Assembly (NCBI RefSeq): GCF_003461245.1
Contig: NZ_QTWS01000006.1
Location: 68,985 to 132,984, forward strand
From: Blautia sp. AF19-10LB
Lineage (GTDB): Bacteria; Bacillota; Clostridia; Lachnospirales; Lachnospiraceae
Direction: 5' to 3'
DNA length: 64,000 nt
In this document: one piece after another, positions 27,300 through 35,440 of the stretch
Numbering within the stretch: the first letter of the stretch is position 1
Layout of the letters: each line of letters begins with the position of its first letter
Translations under genes and position numbers: made by a program
Notes under the pieces: model-generated
Seen by the model: only the letters and a program-made list of their open reading frames with translations
Told to the model about the DNA's origin: nothing
Database searches by the model: none

Positions 27300-27345
27300 A
27301 AAAAATCCCCGGATATAATTTCATATAAATCGGAGGTGATAAAAT

Positions 27346-27672
27346 ATGAGATACAATCTACCGGATAGAGTTTTCAGAGAACTTACCACACTTGCACAGA
27401 AATATTCTGTTACGAAAATCATACTATTTGGTTCACGCGCGCGAGGTACACATACAGAACGAAGCGATATTGATATTGTTGTATACGGTGGAGATTTCGA
27501 TAATTTTTACTGGGATGTCAAAGAAAATATATATTCACTCTTAATATTCGATATTATACAAGCAGACGCACCAATTTCAGATACACTAAAAGAAGAAATA
27601 AAAAAAGATGGTATCACCATCTACGAAAACAAACCAAAATCACTCACAACATCAATTTTTCAGAATCAGTAA
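27346..27672 (+). CDS. MNT-type nucleotidyltransferase-domain protein, orphan
   Basis: The 108-residue protein has the minimal nucleotidyltransferase signature: FGSRARG and, 12 residues on, SDIDIVV with two acidic metal ligands. Such MNT proteins normally pair with a HEPN-domain toxin as an antitoxin that AMPylates it. No HEPN gene lies on either side. The gene is AT-rich compared with its neighbours, and it begins 47 bases after mobile repeat copy 2, suggesting recent gain. The ribosome site is GGAGGTGAT. The last 10 residues look degenerate, which may mark a lost downstream partner. Confidence 0.8.
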   Translation: MRYNLPDRVFRELTTLAQKYSVTKIILFGSRARGTHTERSDIDIVVYGGDFDNFYWDVKENIYSLLIFDIIQADAPISDTLKEEIKKDGITIYENKPKSLTTSIFQNQ

Positions 27673-27763
27673 AGTCAACACCCTCCCGTCCTCCACGACG
27701 AAGAACTCTGTACCCTTCCTACCACCATTCATCCCGTCGAAAACACCGGCGAGGGGTGTGCCG

Positions 27764-27783
27764 AGGGGACTGCGAAGTCCCCT
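27764..27783 (+). terminator. Possible hairpin after the MNT gene
   Basis: AGGGGACT (27764-27771) pairs with AGTCCCCT (27776-27783); TTATTTT follows a few bases on. Otherwise 27673-27825 holds nothing recognisable. Confidence 0.4.
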
Positions 27784-27825
27784 TGGCGATTATTTTCGGC
27801 TTCTCAAGCCAAACATTTCCTCTTC

Positions 27826-28692
27826 CTAAGAGAAATACTTCTCCTTTATGATCTCCACCGGCATCTCCTCACCCGTCCAAAGCTTGAAGGACGCAGCTCC
27901 CTGATACAGCAGCATGTACATACCGTTACCAGTCTTGCATCCTGCTTCCTTTGCTTCACGGAGCAGTCTTGTTTCCTGTGGATTGTAAATTACATCGAAT
28001 ACAAACAGATCCTTATGGAACATACTTGTATCTGTGATGATCGTTCTGTCTACATTCGGAGCCATTCCAACAGAAGTACCATTTACAAGGATTGCGCTCT
28101 CTGCGATAGAAGCACGAAGTACTTCCGGATCTGAGAAGTCATGCAGAGTTACCTTGCACTCTGTGCGCTCATTCAGTTTCGCAACGATCTCCTCAGCTCT
28201 TCCGAAGAAGTTGTCTCTCACGTTAAATACATTGATCTCTGCTACGCCATCCAGTGCAGCCTGTACCAGAATCGCTGTAGCTGCTCCGCCGGCACCGAGA
28301 AGAGTCATTTTCTTGCCGATGATATCTACACCGTTCTCAGCAACTGCTCTCATAAATCCAACACCGTCTGTTGTGTAAGCAGTCAGCACGCCGTTATCAT
28401 TAACGATCGTATTGCATGCTCCTGAAATCTCAGATGCAGGAGATACTTTATCTGCAAGTTTGCACATGATATTCTTGCCCGGCATGGTAATGTTCCAGCC
28501 TCTTGCGCCCATGGTACGAAGCCCCTGAACTGCTTCCGGCATCTTATCTTCCGGTACATCAAATGCAAGATATGTATAATCCAGCCCCAGCTGATCGCAT
28601 GCTTCATTGTGCATTTCCGGAGAAACACTGTGTGCGACCGGGCTTCCAAGTAAACATAATAATCCGGTGTGTCCTGTGATATGTTTTGACAT
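27826..28692 (-). CDS. aroE: Shikimate/quinate dehydrogenase, YdiB-like, copy 1
   Basis: The 288-residue protein has the AroE fold: substrate motif SVSPEMHN, catalytic Lys in TMPGK, NTIVND, catalytic Asp in TTDGVG, and dinucleotide loop GAGGAA. After the second beta strand comes NVRDNFFGRAEE, close to the NRRDxFF pattern of E. coli YdiB, which accepts NAD and acts on quinate and shikimate; standard biosynthetic AroE has NR-T here for NADP. The end (YQGAASFKLWTGEEMP) also fits YdiB. It has its own promoter. Cofactor and direction are inferred from family patterns recalled, not tested. Confidence 0.88.
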   Translation of the reverse strand: MSKHITGHTGLLCLLGSPVAHSVSPEMHNEACDQLGLDYTYLAFDVPEDKMPEAVQGLRTMGARGWNITMPGKNIMCKLADKVSPASEISGACNTIVNDNGVLTAYTTDGVGFMRAVAENGVDIIGKKMTLLGAGGAATAILVQAALDGVAEINVFNVRDNFFGRAEEIVAKLNERTECKVTLHDFSDPEVLRASIAESAILVNGTSVGMAPNVDRTIITDTSMFHKDLFVFDVIYNPQETRLLREAKEAGCKTGNGMYMLLYQGAASFKLWTGEEMPVEIIKEKYFS

Positions 28693-28753
28693 AATCCATA
28701 TTCCTTTCCGCGTATCAAAATTTGGCGATTTCGCTCACCTGTATATAGCTCTC

Positions 28754-28782
28754 ATTATACACACTTTAAAGTGATAAAGCAA
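28754..28782 (-). promoter_or_regulatory. Promoter of aroE copy 1 with a palindrome in the spacer
   Basis: On the minus strand TTGCTT (28777-28782) and TATAAT (28754-28759) are 17 bases apart. The spacer holds the perfect palindrome CACTTTAAAGTG (28762-28773), a candidate operator for a repressor. Confidence 0.75.
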
Positions 28783-28794
28783 GCAGAACATTTA

Positions 28795-28832
28795 AAAAAG
28801 CCACAGAGACGAAGTTTCATCCCCATGGCTTT
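28795..28832 (-). terminator. Terminator after aroE copy 2
   Basis: On the minus strand AAAGCCA (28826-28832) pairs with TGGCTTTTT (28795-28803), followed by T and A. It separates the flavoenzyme-aroE unit from aroE copy 1. Confidence 0.75.
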
Positions 28833-28844
28833 CCTGGTTTCTAT

Positions 28845-29732
28845 TTAGATTCCAAGTTTTTCTTTCATGTAATCTACCGGAGTATCTTTTCCAGTGTAAA
28901 GTTTGATGGCGATGAGTGCCTGGAACAGCATCATGCTCATACCATTGTAAACTTTTTCGCATCCTGCTTCTTTTGCCTGTTTCATCATAACAGTTTCGCG
29001 TGGTGCGTAAACTGTGTCAGTTACGATCAGATCTTTCTTGAAGAAAGAAGTGTCCGGGATGTTGGAAAGGTCTTCCAGTGGGTGCATTCCTACACCTGTT
29101 GCATCGCAGAACAGATCTGCTGCATGCATTTTTTCTTTGAGGAGGTCATGATCTGCAAGGTCATTCATTGTAGCTTTGCAGTTTGTGTTCTTGTTAATCA
29201 GGTCAACGATCTCTTCTCCACGGCTGTAGAATTTATCTTTGATGTTGAAGATCTCGATCTCTGCGATTCCGTCAAGAGCTCCGCGTACTGCGATTGCTGT
29301 AGCAGCTCCGCCGGTTCCGATCAGAACCATCTTCATTCCTTTGAAATCAATGCCTTCTTCTTTGAGTCCCTGCCAGTATCCCATACCGTCAGTGTTGTAG
29401 CCTTTGAGTTTTCCTGTAACCTGTCCGTTTTCGTCACGCATGTTTACAACTGTGTTGATAGCACCGCATAATTTGGCAGCTTCATCAACTTCGTCCAGAT
29501 ATTTGTGAACAACAGTTTTGTTCGGCATGGAGATGTTGGATCCAAGCATTTTGAGAGCACGGATACTCTGAACAGCGTCTTTGAGGGAATCGTTGTCTAC
29601 TTCAAATGCAAGCTGGATAACGTCATCGCCGTTTTTGTCGTATGCGAGGTTATGAGTTGTCGGAGACTGTGTGTGACGGATCGGGTAAGCCATTAATCCT
29701 ACTAATTCTGTATGTCCTGTTACGTTTGGCAT
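28845..29732 (-). CDS. aroE: Quinate/shikimate dehydrogenase, YdiB-like, copy 2
   Basis: The 295-residue protein is a second member of the AroE family and the closer match to YdiB: LMAYPIRHTQSP, FEVDNDS, ALKMLGSNISMPNK (catalytic Lys), GAINTVVN, YNTDGMG (catalytic Asp), GTGGAATA, then NIKDKFYSRGEE. The usual Asn-Gly-Thr near the substrate is changed to CDATGVGM, and LFQALIAIKLYTGKD replaces the typical QG pair, so its substrate may be shifted from shikimate. It follows the flavoenzyme gene by 50 bases in one operon. Confidence 0.88.
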   Translation of the reverse strand: MPNVTGHTELVGLMAYPIRHTQSPTTHNLAYDKNGDDVIQLAFEVDNDSLKDAVQSIRALKMLGSNISMPNKTVVHKYLDEVDEAAKLCGAINTVVNMRDENGQVTGKLKGYNTDGMGYWQGLKEEGIDFKGMKMVLIGTGGAATAIAVRGALDGIAEIEIFNIKDKFYSRGEEIVDLINKNTNCKATMNDLADHDLLKEKMHAADLFCDATGVGMHPLEDLSNIPDTSFFKKDLIVTDTVYAPRETVMMKQAKEAGCEKVYNGMSMMLFQALIAIKLYTGKDTPVDYMKEKLGI

Positions 29733-29782
29733 GATTTTTTCCTCTTTTCTTTTTAATAAAAACTTTGCTCCCTTGGTATCAT

Positions 29783-31804
29783 TTATTCAAGTGGTTCCAG
29801 ATGCAGGAATCCCTGAGACTCCAGTACGTTCAGTACTGCACGGCCTTCCATGGTACCTTCCATGATACGGCGGGCACGAACGGAATCACCGATGGTGTAT
29901 ACATAAGTATCTGTATCATTGAAAGCTTCTTCAAGTTCCGGAAGTACCGGGTTGTTGGAACGCATTCCAAGGCAGTTGAAGCCGAGGTCGAATTCCATAT
30001 CCTTGATCTGTCCGTCCGGAAGTTTTACTGTGAATGCATTTTCCTTCACTTCCTGAAGTGCTGTGTTTACATATTCCTTAACACCATATTTGTCGTGAGT
30101 CTCACGCATGGAACATTTGGTGATCGGGTCTGCAAGCATACCGATCTGAGGAAGCATATCGATGATCGTACACTCTGCTCCGCGAGGTGCAAAATATTCG
30201 ATAACGTCAAGTCCAACGGATCCACCGCCGACTACAACGACCTTTTTGCCCTTACATGCTTCATCCGGATATTTGCCGGCGTTCAGGTTGTTGATCATAT
30301 CAAAGATCGTAGCCACGTTTCCGGCCTCGATGTTTTCTTTGAGACCTTTGATCGGCGGGACAAGCGGTACAGAACCTGTTGCGTTTACAACGATGTCCGG
30401 TTTGAACTGTTTTACTTTGTCAACAGTTGCTTCTGTGTTCAGGAAAACATAAAGATTCTTCAGTCTGGCTGCACGGGCTTCCAGATATTTCGGGAAATCT
30501 TTCATACGGGTCTTGCTCGGAAGATCTGAGATGAATGTGGAGAGACCTCCAAGGTGATCCTTCTTCTCCAGAACGAATACGTTACAGCCTACTTCTGCTG
30601 CTGTACATGCAGCTTCCAGACCTGCTGTACCACCACCAACAACTACAACATTGCAGTTCTTGTTGACTTTGAGTGCTTTATAGATATCGCCTTCCGGTAC
30701 AGCCGGGTTGACTGTACAACGGATCGGACGGTTAACACCGATACGGTTTCCGGCACATCCAACATTACATGAGATACATTTACGAAGAAGATCTTCCTCG
30801 CCATTCTCAACTTTCTTAACCCAGTTTGGCTCTGCGATAAGGCCACGTCCCATTCCGACGATATCTACATCGCCGCTCTCGAGAACTTTCTCGACGATCT
30901 TAGGATCACGGTAGTTACCTGCATTGATAACCGGTTTCTTGAATTTGTCCTTTACGGCTCTTGCCATGTAGGATCTCCATCCATCCGGAAGGTAGTTGGA
31001 GTCGATCTGATACTGAAGAGATGGGTTCAGGGCACAGGAAACATCGTACATATCTACGAACTCATCGAGATATTCCAGATATTCCAGAGTGTCTTCCAGA
31101 GTGTTTCCACCCGGTACTCTCTCTTCTGCGGAGATACGAACAATGATCGGGAACCAAGGTCCTACGTTCTTACGAACTTCTTCGAGTACCATACGCGGGA
31201 AACGAAGACGGTTCTCTACGGAACCTCCGAACTCGTCTGTTCTCTTATTATAGTAAGGGGAGATGAACTGGCTCATCAGATAAGAATGTCCGCAGTGGAT
31301 CTCGATCGCATCGAAACCGATCGCCTGGACACGCTTTGCAGCCTCTCCATATTTCTTAACAGTTGTAAGGATTTCTTCCTTTGTCATCGGACGCGGAACT
31401 TCTCCGCCGGTCTTTGTCGGGATATTGGAAGAAGAAACGGTCTCCATTCCGGTTCTTGCAGAAGAGGCTGAAGCTCCGGCGTGGTTTACCTGGATCGCTA
31501 CTGTAGCACCATTCTTATGAAGGTTTTCTACGAGCTGATAATAACGCGGCATAAAGCTGTCGTGGTCGATACGGATCTGGCTGGTGCCGTTGGATCCTAC
31601 CGGATACTCAATGTTGGCATTTTCCAGAATGATTAAACCTGTGCCGCCTTTTGCGCGGAGTGAGTAATAATTCATGTGACGGTTACTCATCTCACCGCTT
31701 GTCTCACCATAGTTTGTTCCCATCGGGGTCATTGCGATACGGTTCTTGATAGTAGTTCTTTTGATTGTTATAGGTTCAAAAATCTTTGGGTATTCACTCT
31801 TCAT
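29783..31804 (-). CDS. NADH:flavin oxidoreductase, 2-enoate/dienoyl-CoA reductase type
   Basis: The 673-residue protein joins an Old Yellow Enzyme FMN barrel (about 1-360; GTNYGETSGEMSNRHMNYY, HAGASASS, EIHCGHSYLMSQFISP), a 4Fe-4S site (CISCNVGC plus a fourth Cys 13 residues on), and a pyridine-nucleotide domain (VVVVGGGTAGLEAA, then VVVVGGGSVGLDV). This is the layout of 2,4-dienoyl-CoA reductase and 2-enoate reductase, which hydrogenate activated C=C bonds. It leads an operon with a YdiB-like dehydrogenase beside a LysR gene, so a shikimate-type unsaturated acid is a plausible substrate. The CG in place of the usual GA after EIH is unusual. Confidence 0.87.
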   Translation of the reverse strand: MKSEYPKIFEPITIKRTTIKNRIAMTPMGTNYGETSGEMSNRHMNYYSLRAKGGTGLIILENANIEYPVGSNGTSQIRIDHDSFMPRYYQLVENLHKNGATVAIQVNHAGASASSARTGMETVSSSNIPTKTGGEVPRPMTKEEILTTVKKYGEAAKRVQAIGFDAIEIHCGHSYLMSQFISPYYNKRTDEFGGSVENRLRFPRMVLEEVRKNVGPWFPIIVRISAEERVPGGNTLEDTLEYLEYLDEFVDMYDVSCALNPSLQYQIDSNYLPDGWRSYMARAVKDKFKKPVINAGNYRDPKIVEKVLESGDVDIVGMGRGLIAEPNWVKKVENGEEDLLRKCISCNVGCAGNRIGVNRPIRCTVNPAVPEGDIYKALKVNKNCNVVVVGGGTAGLEAACTAAEVGCNVFVLEKKDHLGGLSTFISDLPSKTRMKDFPKYLEARAARLKNLYVFLNTEATVDKVKQFKPDIVVNATGSVPLVPPIKGLKENIEAGNVATIFDMINNLNAGKYPDEACKGKKVVVVGGGSVGLDVIEYFAPRGAECTIIDMLPQIGMLADPITKCSMRETHDKYGVKEYVNTALQEVKENAFTVKLPDGQIKDMEFDLGFNCLGMRSNNPVLPELEEAFNDTDTYVYTIGDSVRARRIMEGTMEGRAVLNVLESQGFLHLEPLE

Positions 31805-31891
31805 GAAATAATCTCCTTATTCATTTAACATCATATTCATAATGTGAGTGGCCATCCTTTGTTTGTGACACCTTTATCATAACTCTTTGTA

Positions 31892-32830
31892 TTAAAAATT
31901 AACAATATCTTTCAGATAAATTTTTGATACGTTTTCGGTATCATTTGCATCATCTGCCTGCTGTTCCTTCATATATTTGATAAAACGCTCCACTGCCGGC
32001 AGACGATATCTGTCTTTCATCCAGAACATAAAAACCTGGCGGTAGATCTCGAGCCCCATGATCTTGTGGATCTTGATGCCGTCTGCATTCAGAAGTATAT
32101 CCGTCTGCGGCATCAGTGCGATACCAAAATTCTCCCTTACCAGAGATACTATAGAATATTCATCCGGACATTCCACGATCGTATTCGGATTTACCTGATA
32201 TTTCCTGTACAGATACTTGGCATAAGTTCCCATCCAGGATGCACTCTCATAGCCGATCACCGGGTAATGGTCCAGTTCCACCAGCGGAACTTCCTGCATC
32301 TCTGAAAGGGGATGTTCCTTCGGCGTGATGATCACCAGCTCCTGTGCGCTGAGCGGAAAAAACTCCATATCATCCATCTTGAGATAACCGCCGAAACCAA
32401 CGTCCAGCTCGCCTGTACGAACCTTCTCGGCAATTGCCGGTGTATGATTCTGCCAGAAATTAAAGACTACGTTCTTATTTTCTTCCTGGTTCAGAAATTT
32501 CCTTACTTTATGAGGAATATAATGCCCCGCAAGCGGAAAAATATAACCGATATCGATCTTTCCGCCATCTGAAGAAAGTTCCTGCATTTTCCCCACTGCC
32601 ACGTCACAGTCTCCTGCAATCCTGTCTGCATGTTCCAGAAAAAGCTTGCCCGCTTTTGTAAGTGTTACGCCCCTGCCTTTTTTTTCAAATAAAGCAACTC
32701 CCAGCTCGCTCTCGAGGGCTGCCATGGAACGGCTCAGAGACGGCTGCGAAATATACAGTTCTTCTGCTGCCTGATGATAATTTTCCAGCCGTGCGACCTT
32801 CTGAAAATACAAGATCTGATTCAGTGTCAT
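31892..32830 (-). CDS. LysR-family transcriptional regulator
   Basis: The 312-residue protein has an N-terminal winged helix-turn-helix (AAEELYISQPSLSRSMAALESELGVALFEKKGR, residues 19-52) and a periplasmic-binding-like effector domain. It lies between the flavoenzyme operon (same strand, 87 bases on) and the divergent MFS-aroD unit, the standard place for a LysR regulator of a catabolic locus. The likely effector is quinate, shikimate or a related acid; QuiR of Listeria is a known LysR regulator in that role. The start has GGAGGAAT upstream. Confidence 0.92.
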   Translation of the reverse strand: MTLNQILYFQKVARLENYHQAAEELYISQPSLSRSMAALESELGVALFEKKGRGVTLTKAGKLFLEHADRIAGDCDVAVGKMQELSSDGGKIDIGYIFPLAGHYIPHKVRKFLNQEENKNVVFNFWQNHTPAIAEKVRTGELDVGFGGYLKMDDMEFFPLSAQELVIITPKEHPLSEMQEVPLVELDHYPVIGYESASWMGTYAKYLYRKYQVNPNTIVECPDEYSIVSLVRENFGIALMPQTDILLNADGIKIHKIMGLEIYRQVFMFWMKDRYRLPAVERFIKYMKEQQADDANDTENVSKIYLKDIVNF

Positions 32831-32908
32831 GATTGATTCCTCCTATATAAATATATTCCCCAATATCCTGTCCCGGATTTCTACTTTCATTAATCATTAT
32901 AATTTTGT

Positions 32909-33050
32909 GTTACTGTTCACTCCGTTCACAGTAACTTGGTCAAAATGCATTTCAAATCACCTTCGGTGATGGCATTTTGCCCCGTATGTCTCGGGTTTTT
33001 GCCATATTCATGTCAAAACACCTCGCGGGATATTTCCTATACGCAATAAT
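32909..33050. mobile_element. Miniature inverted-repeat element, full-length copy 3 with decayed right end
   Basis: The left end GTTACTGTTCAC and all three hairpins match copy 1. The right end is degenerate (about 6 of 12 bases match), yet an imperfect 8-bp duplication remains: AATTTTGT at 32901-32908 and TATTTTGT at 33051-33058. The span between them is 142 bp, the same length as copy 1. It lies in the divergent control region of the LysR and MFS genes. Confidence 0.8.
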
Positions 33051-33075
33051 TATTTTGTTCCTAGTATATCACATT

Positions 33076-33169
33076 AATGCATTCAATGCATTGGTTTTTC
33101 GCTTTAAAAGCATTAGACTACACGAATTGTACCTGTTAAAATACAGATAAATGTTATTTTTTTAACAGG
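33076..33169. promoter_or_regulatory. Operator-like repeats in the LysR-MFS control region
   Basis: A perfect 17-bp palindrome AATGCATT-C-AATGCATT lies at 33076-33092. AAAGCATTA follows at 33107-33115 and recurs before the TRAP operon (35382-35390). A 10-bp inverted repeat CCTGTTAAAA/TTTTAACAGG spans 33132-33169. These are good candidate sites for the LysR regulator, but no T-N11-A box was firmly assigned. Confidence 0.5.
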
Positions 33170-33268
33170 CTTTTGATAAAAGCTTTTCATTAAAAAAGGC
33201 ATTCATTGTTTGTGACAGAACAAAACAAAGTAAAAAAAACAAATGTTTCACAGGAAAAGGAGAGAACC

Positions 33269-34483
33269 ATGAACAAAAAGTACCTGCCAAGTGCATTGAT
33301 CCTGTACTTGAACTATTTTATCCACGGTGTTGGATGTTCTATCTTAGGACAGGCAGTTATTAAGGAAGCTCTGGCAACCGCATGGGGTGTGGAAGCCATG
33401 GCAATCACCGCAATTTCAGCAGCATTAGGTCTTGGACGACTGATCGCCCTTCCTTTTGCAGGCCCGCTTTCAGACAAATTAGGACGCCGTATTTCCACAG
33501 CGATCGGAAGTGCTTCCTATGCAATCTATCTGGTCGGTCTGGCACTCGCATTTAATGCCGGAACAAACGGCGGATACACGATCGCTTATGTATGCGCGAT
33601 CGTCGGCGGTATCGCAAACTCATTCCTTGACACAGGTATCTACCCGGCAGTTTCCGAGATCATCTACAAAGCTCCTGGCGTTGCTACAATGGGAATCAAA
33701 TTCTTCATCGCTATCGCTCAGATGATGCTTCCGTTCGTACTCGGTGCAACTGTAGCTACTACTGCTGCAGGACTTACTTCCTACAACCGTTTATTCTTCG
33801 GATGTGGAATCATCTACCTTGTACTTTTTGTACTGGTATTCCTGTTCCCGCTTCCTGATGCTGACCAGAAAGCAGCCGGCGAAAAAGAAGGACTTATCGA
33901 CAGCCTGAAACACACTCATTTCTCACTTGAATCCGTTGCTATGATCCTGATCGGATTCACCTGCACAGGTACTTTCCAGTTATGGCTGAACTGTGCACAG
34001 AACTTTGCAAAAGAAAACGTAGGCTGGGCTGACCCGTCTATCATGCAGACATATTACTCAGCAGGAACCCTGATCGCACTTGTTGTAACAGCACTGCTCA
34101 CAAGAAAGATCAAAGACGTTCGTTTCATCGTGATCTACCCGGTTATCTGCCTTGCAACTCTGATCGTTGTACTTATGGGACAGAGCCAGACACTTATGAT
34201 TGCCGGTGCATTCATCATCGGATGGGCAGGCGCAGGCGGACTTCTGCAGATTGCAACTTCTGTATGCAACATGCTCTTCCCTAAGATCAAGGGAACTGTA
34301 ACCGCGCTCGTTATGATCGCATCTTCCCTCTGCAACTACACGATCCTGACAGCAGCATCCAAAATGCAGCCATCTCAGGTTATGACAATGAACATCGTTC
34401 TTACAGCAGTTGGTGTCGTACTCGGACTGTACGTAAACATCCGTTACAAAAAAATGGTTGCACTTGCTGAAGCAGAGAACTAA
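33269..34483 (+). CDS. MFS transporter, YdiN/YdiM-like
   Basis: The 404-residue protein has 12 predicted membrane helices and the MFS loop GPLSDKLGRR between helices 2 and 3. An upstream ATG at 33206 was rejected because AAAAGGAGAG sits just before 33269. In E. coli the related YdiN lies next to ydiB and aroD; here the carrier is followed after 48 bases by aroD and lies divergent to LysR and the aroE genes. Import of quinate or shikimate is therefore a good guess. The lack of a charged Arg in the first helix (LILYLNYFIHGVG) offers no further hint. Confidence 0.88.
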   Translation: MNKKYLPSALILYLNYFIHGVGCSILGQAVIKEALATAWGVEAMAITAISAALGLGRLIALPFAGPLSDKLGRRISTAIGSASYAIYLVGLALAFNAGTNGGYTIAYVCAIVGGIANSFLDTGIYPAVSEIIYKAPGVATMGIKFFIAIAQMMLPFVLGATVATTAAGLTSYNRLFFGCGIIYLVLFVLVFLFPLPDADQKAAGEKEGLIDSLKHTHFSLESVAMILIGFTCTGTFQLWLNCAQNFAKENVGWADPSIMQTYYSAGTLIALVVTALLTRKIKDVRFIVIYPVICLATLIVVLMGQSQTLMIAGAFIIGWAGAGGLLQIATSVCNMLFPKIKGTVTALVMIASSLCNYTILTAASKMQPSQVMTMNIVLTAVGVVLGLYVNIRYKKMVALAEAEN

Positions 34484-34531
34484 AATGAAAACCAAGGGTG
34501 AAAAGCCAACTAAATAGAAAGGACCCAAATC

Positions 34532-35293
34532 ATGAATACAGTAAAAATCCGTGATATCGAGATCGGCGCAGGCGCACCGAAGATTATCGTTCCTATCGTT
34601 GGTGTTACAAAAGAAGACATCATCGAAGAAGCAAAAACCTTTGATTCTATTCCGGTTGATGTTGTTGAATGGCGTGTAGACTGGTTTGAAGGCGTTTTTG
34701 ATTTTGCTAAAGTTGAAGATGTACTCAAGGACCTCCGTGAGGCTCTTGGAAACATCCCGCTTCTTATGACATTCCGTACTTCCAAAGAAGGCGGCGAGAA
34801 AGCGATCGAGCCGGAAGCTTATGCAGAACTCAACATCAAAGCAGCTCAGACTGGATATGTAGATCTGATCGACGTAGAAATCTTCACAGGTGATGAGATT
34901 GTTAAGAAGATCATCGACGGTGCTCACGCAGCAGGCGTTAAGGTTATCGCTTCCAACCACGACTTCTTCAAGACTCCTGCAAAAGCAGATATCATCTATC
35001 GTCTCCGCAAGATGCAGGACATGAACGCAGACATTCCGAAAATTGCAGTTATGCCACAGAACAAGAAAGACGTTCTCACACTTCTGACTGCAACAGAGGA
35101 AATGGCTACAGACTATGCAGACAGACCGATCATCACAATGTCCATGGCGGGCACCGGCGTTATCAGCCGTCTCTGCGGTGAAGTATTTGGTTCTTCCATG
35201 ACTTTTGGTGCAGCAAAGAAAGCATCCGCACCGGGACAGATGGGAGTAAACGATCTGAACACAGTCCTTGGACTTCTTCATAACGCTATGTAA
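34532..35293 (+). CDS. aroD: 3-Dehydroquinate dehydratase, type I
   Basis: AroD converts 3-dehydroquinate to 3-dehydroshikimate through a Schiff base. The 253-residue protein has the type I marks: EWRVDWFE, MTFRTSKEGG, the catalytic His in SNHDFF, the Schiff-base Lys region IAVMPQNKKDV and ITMSMAGTG-ISR near the end. Many clostridia use a type II enzyme for synthesis, so a type I enzyme beside a carrier and dehydrogenases suggests a catabolic or salvage role. Ribosome site AGAAAGGA. It ends the MFS-aroD operon. Confidence 0.95.
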   Translation: MNTVKIRDIEIGAGAPKIIVPIVGVTKEDIIEEAKTFDSIPVDVVEWRVDWFEGVFDFAKVEDVLKDLREALGNIPLLMTFRTSKEGGEKAIEPEAYAELNIKAAQTGYVDLIDVEIFTGDEIVKKIIDGAHAAGVKVIASNHDFFKTPAKADIIYRLRKMQDMNADIPKIAVMPQNKKDVLTLLTATEEMATDYADRPIITMSMAGTGVISRLCGEVFGSSMTFGAAKKASAPGQMGVNDLNTVLGLLHNAM

Positions 35294-35332
35294 TATAGCC
35301 AAATCGCATTATATAATATTTACTTCTTGAAA

Positions 35333-35373
35333 ACACCGGTATTTTTATTTACAATAGAAATACCGGCGTTTTT
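35333..35373 (+). terminator. Intrinsic terminator after aroD
   Basis: CCGGTATTT (35336-35344) pairs with AAATACCGG (35358-35366), followed by CGTTTTT. Confidence 0.88.
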
Positions 35374-35399
35374 ATAACTGTAAAGCATTAAACAGTTAT
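35374..35399 (+). promoter_or_regulatory. Inverted repeat before the TRAP operon
   Basis: ATAACTGT (35374-35381) and ACAGTTAT (35392-35399) flank AAAGCATTA. The same 9-mer lies before the MFS gene, so both transport units may share a regulator. Confidence 0.5.
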
Positions 35400-35440
35400 T
35401 GTGGAAAAGCATCTATATTTACTTTTAAGGGAGGTCATCC

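Noticed and set aside
34058..35302. Open frame of 414 codons opposite the MFS and aroD genes
   Set aside because: It covers the end of one conserved gene and all of another; its composition is unlike any protein in the window.
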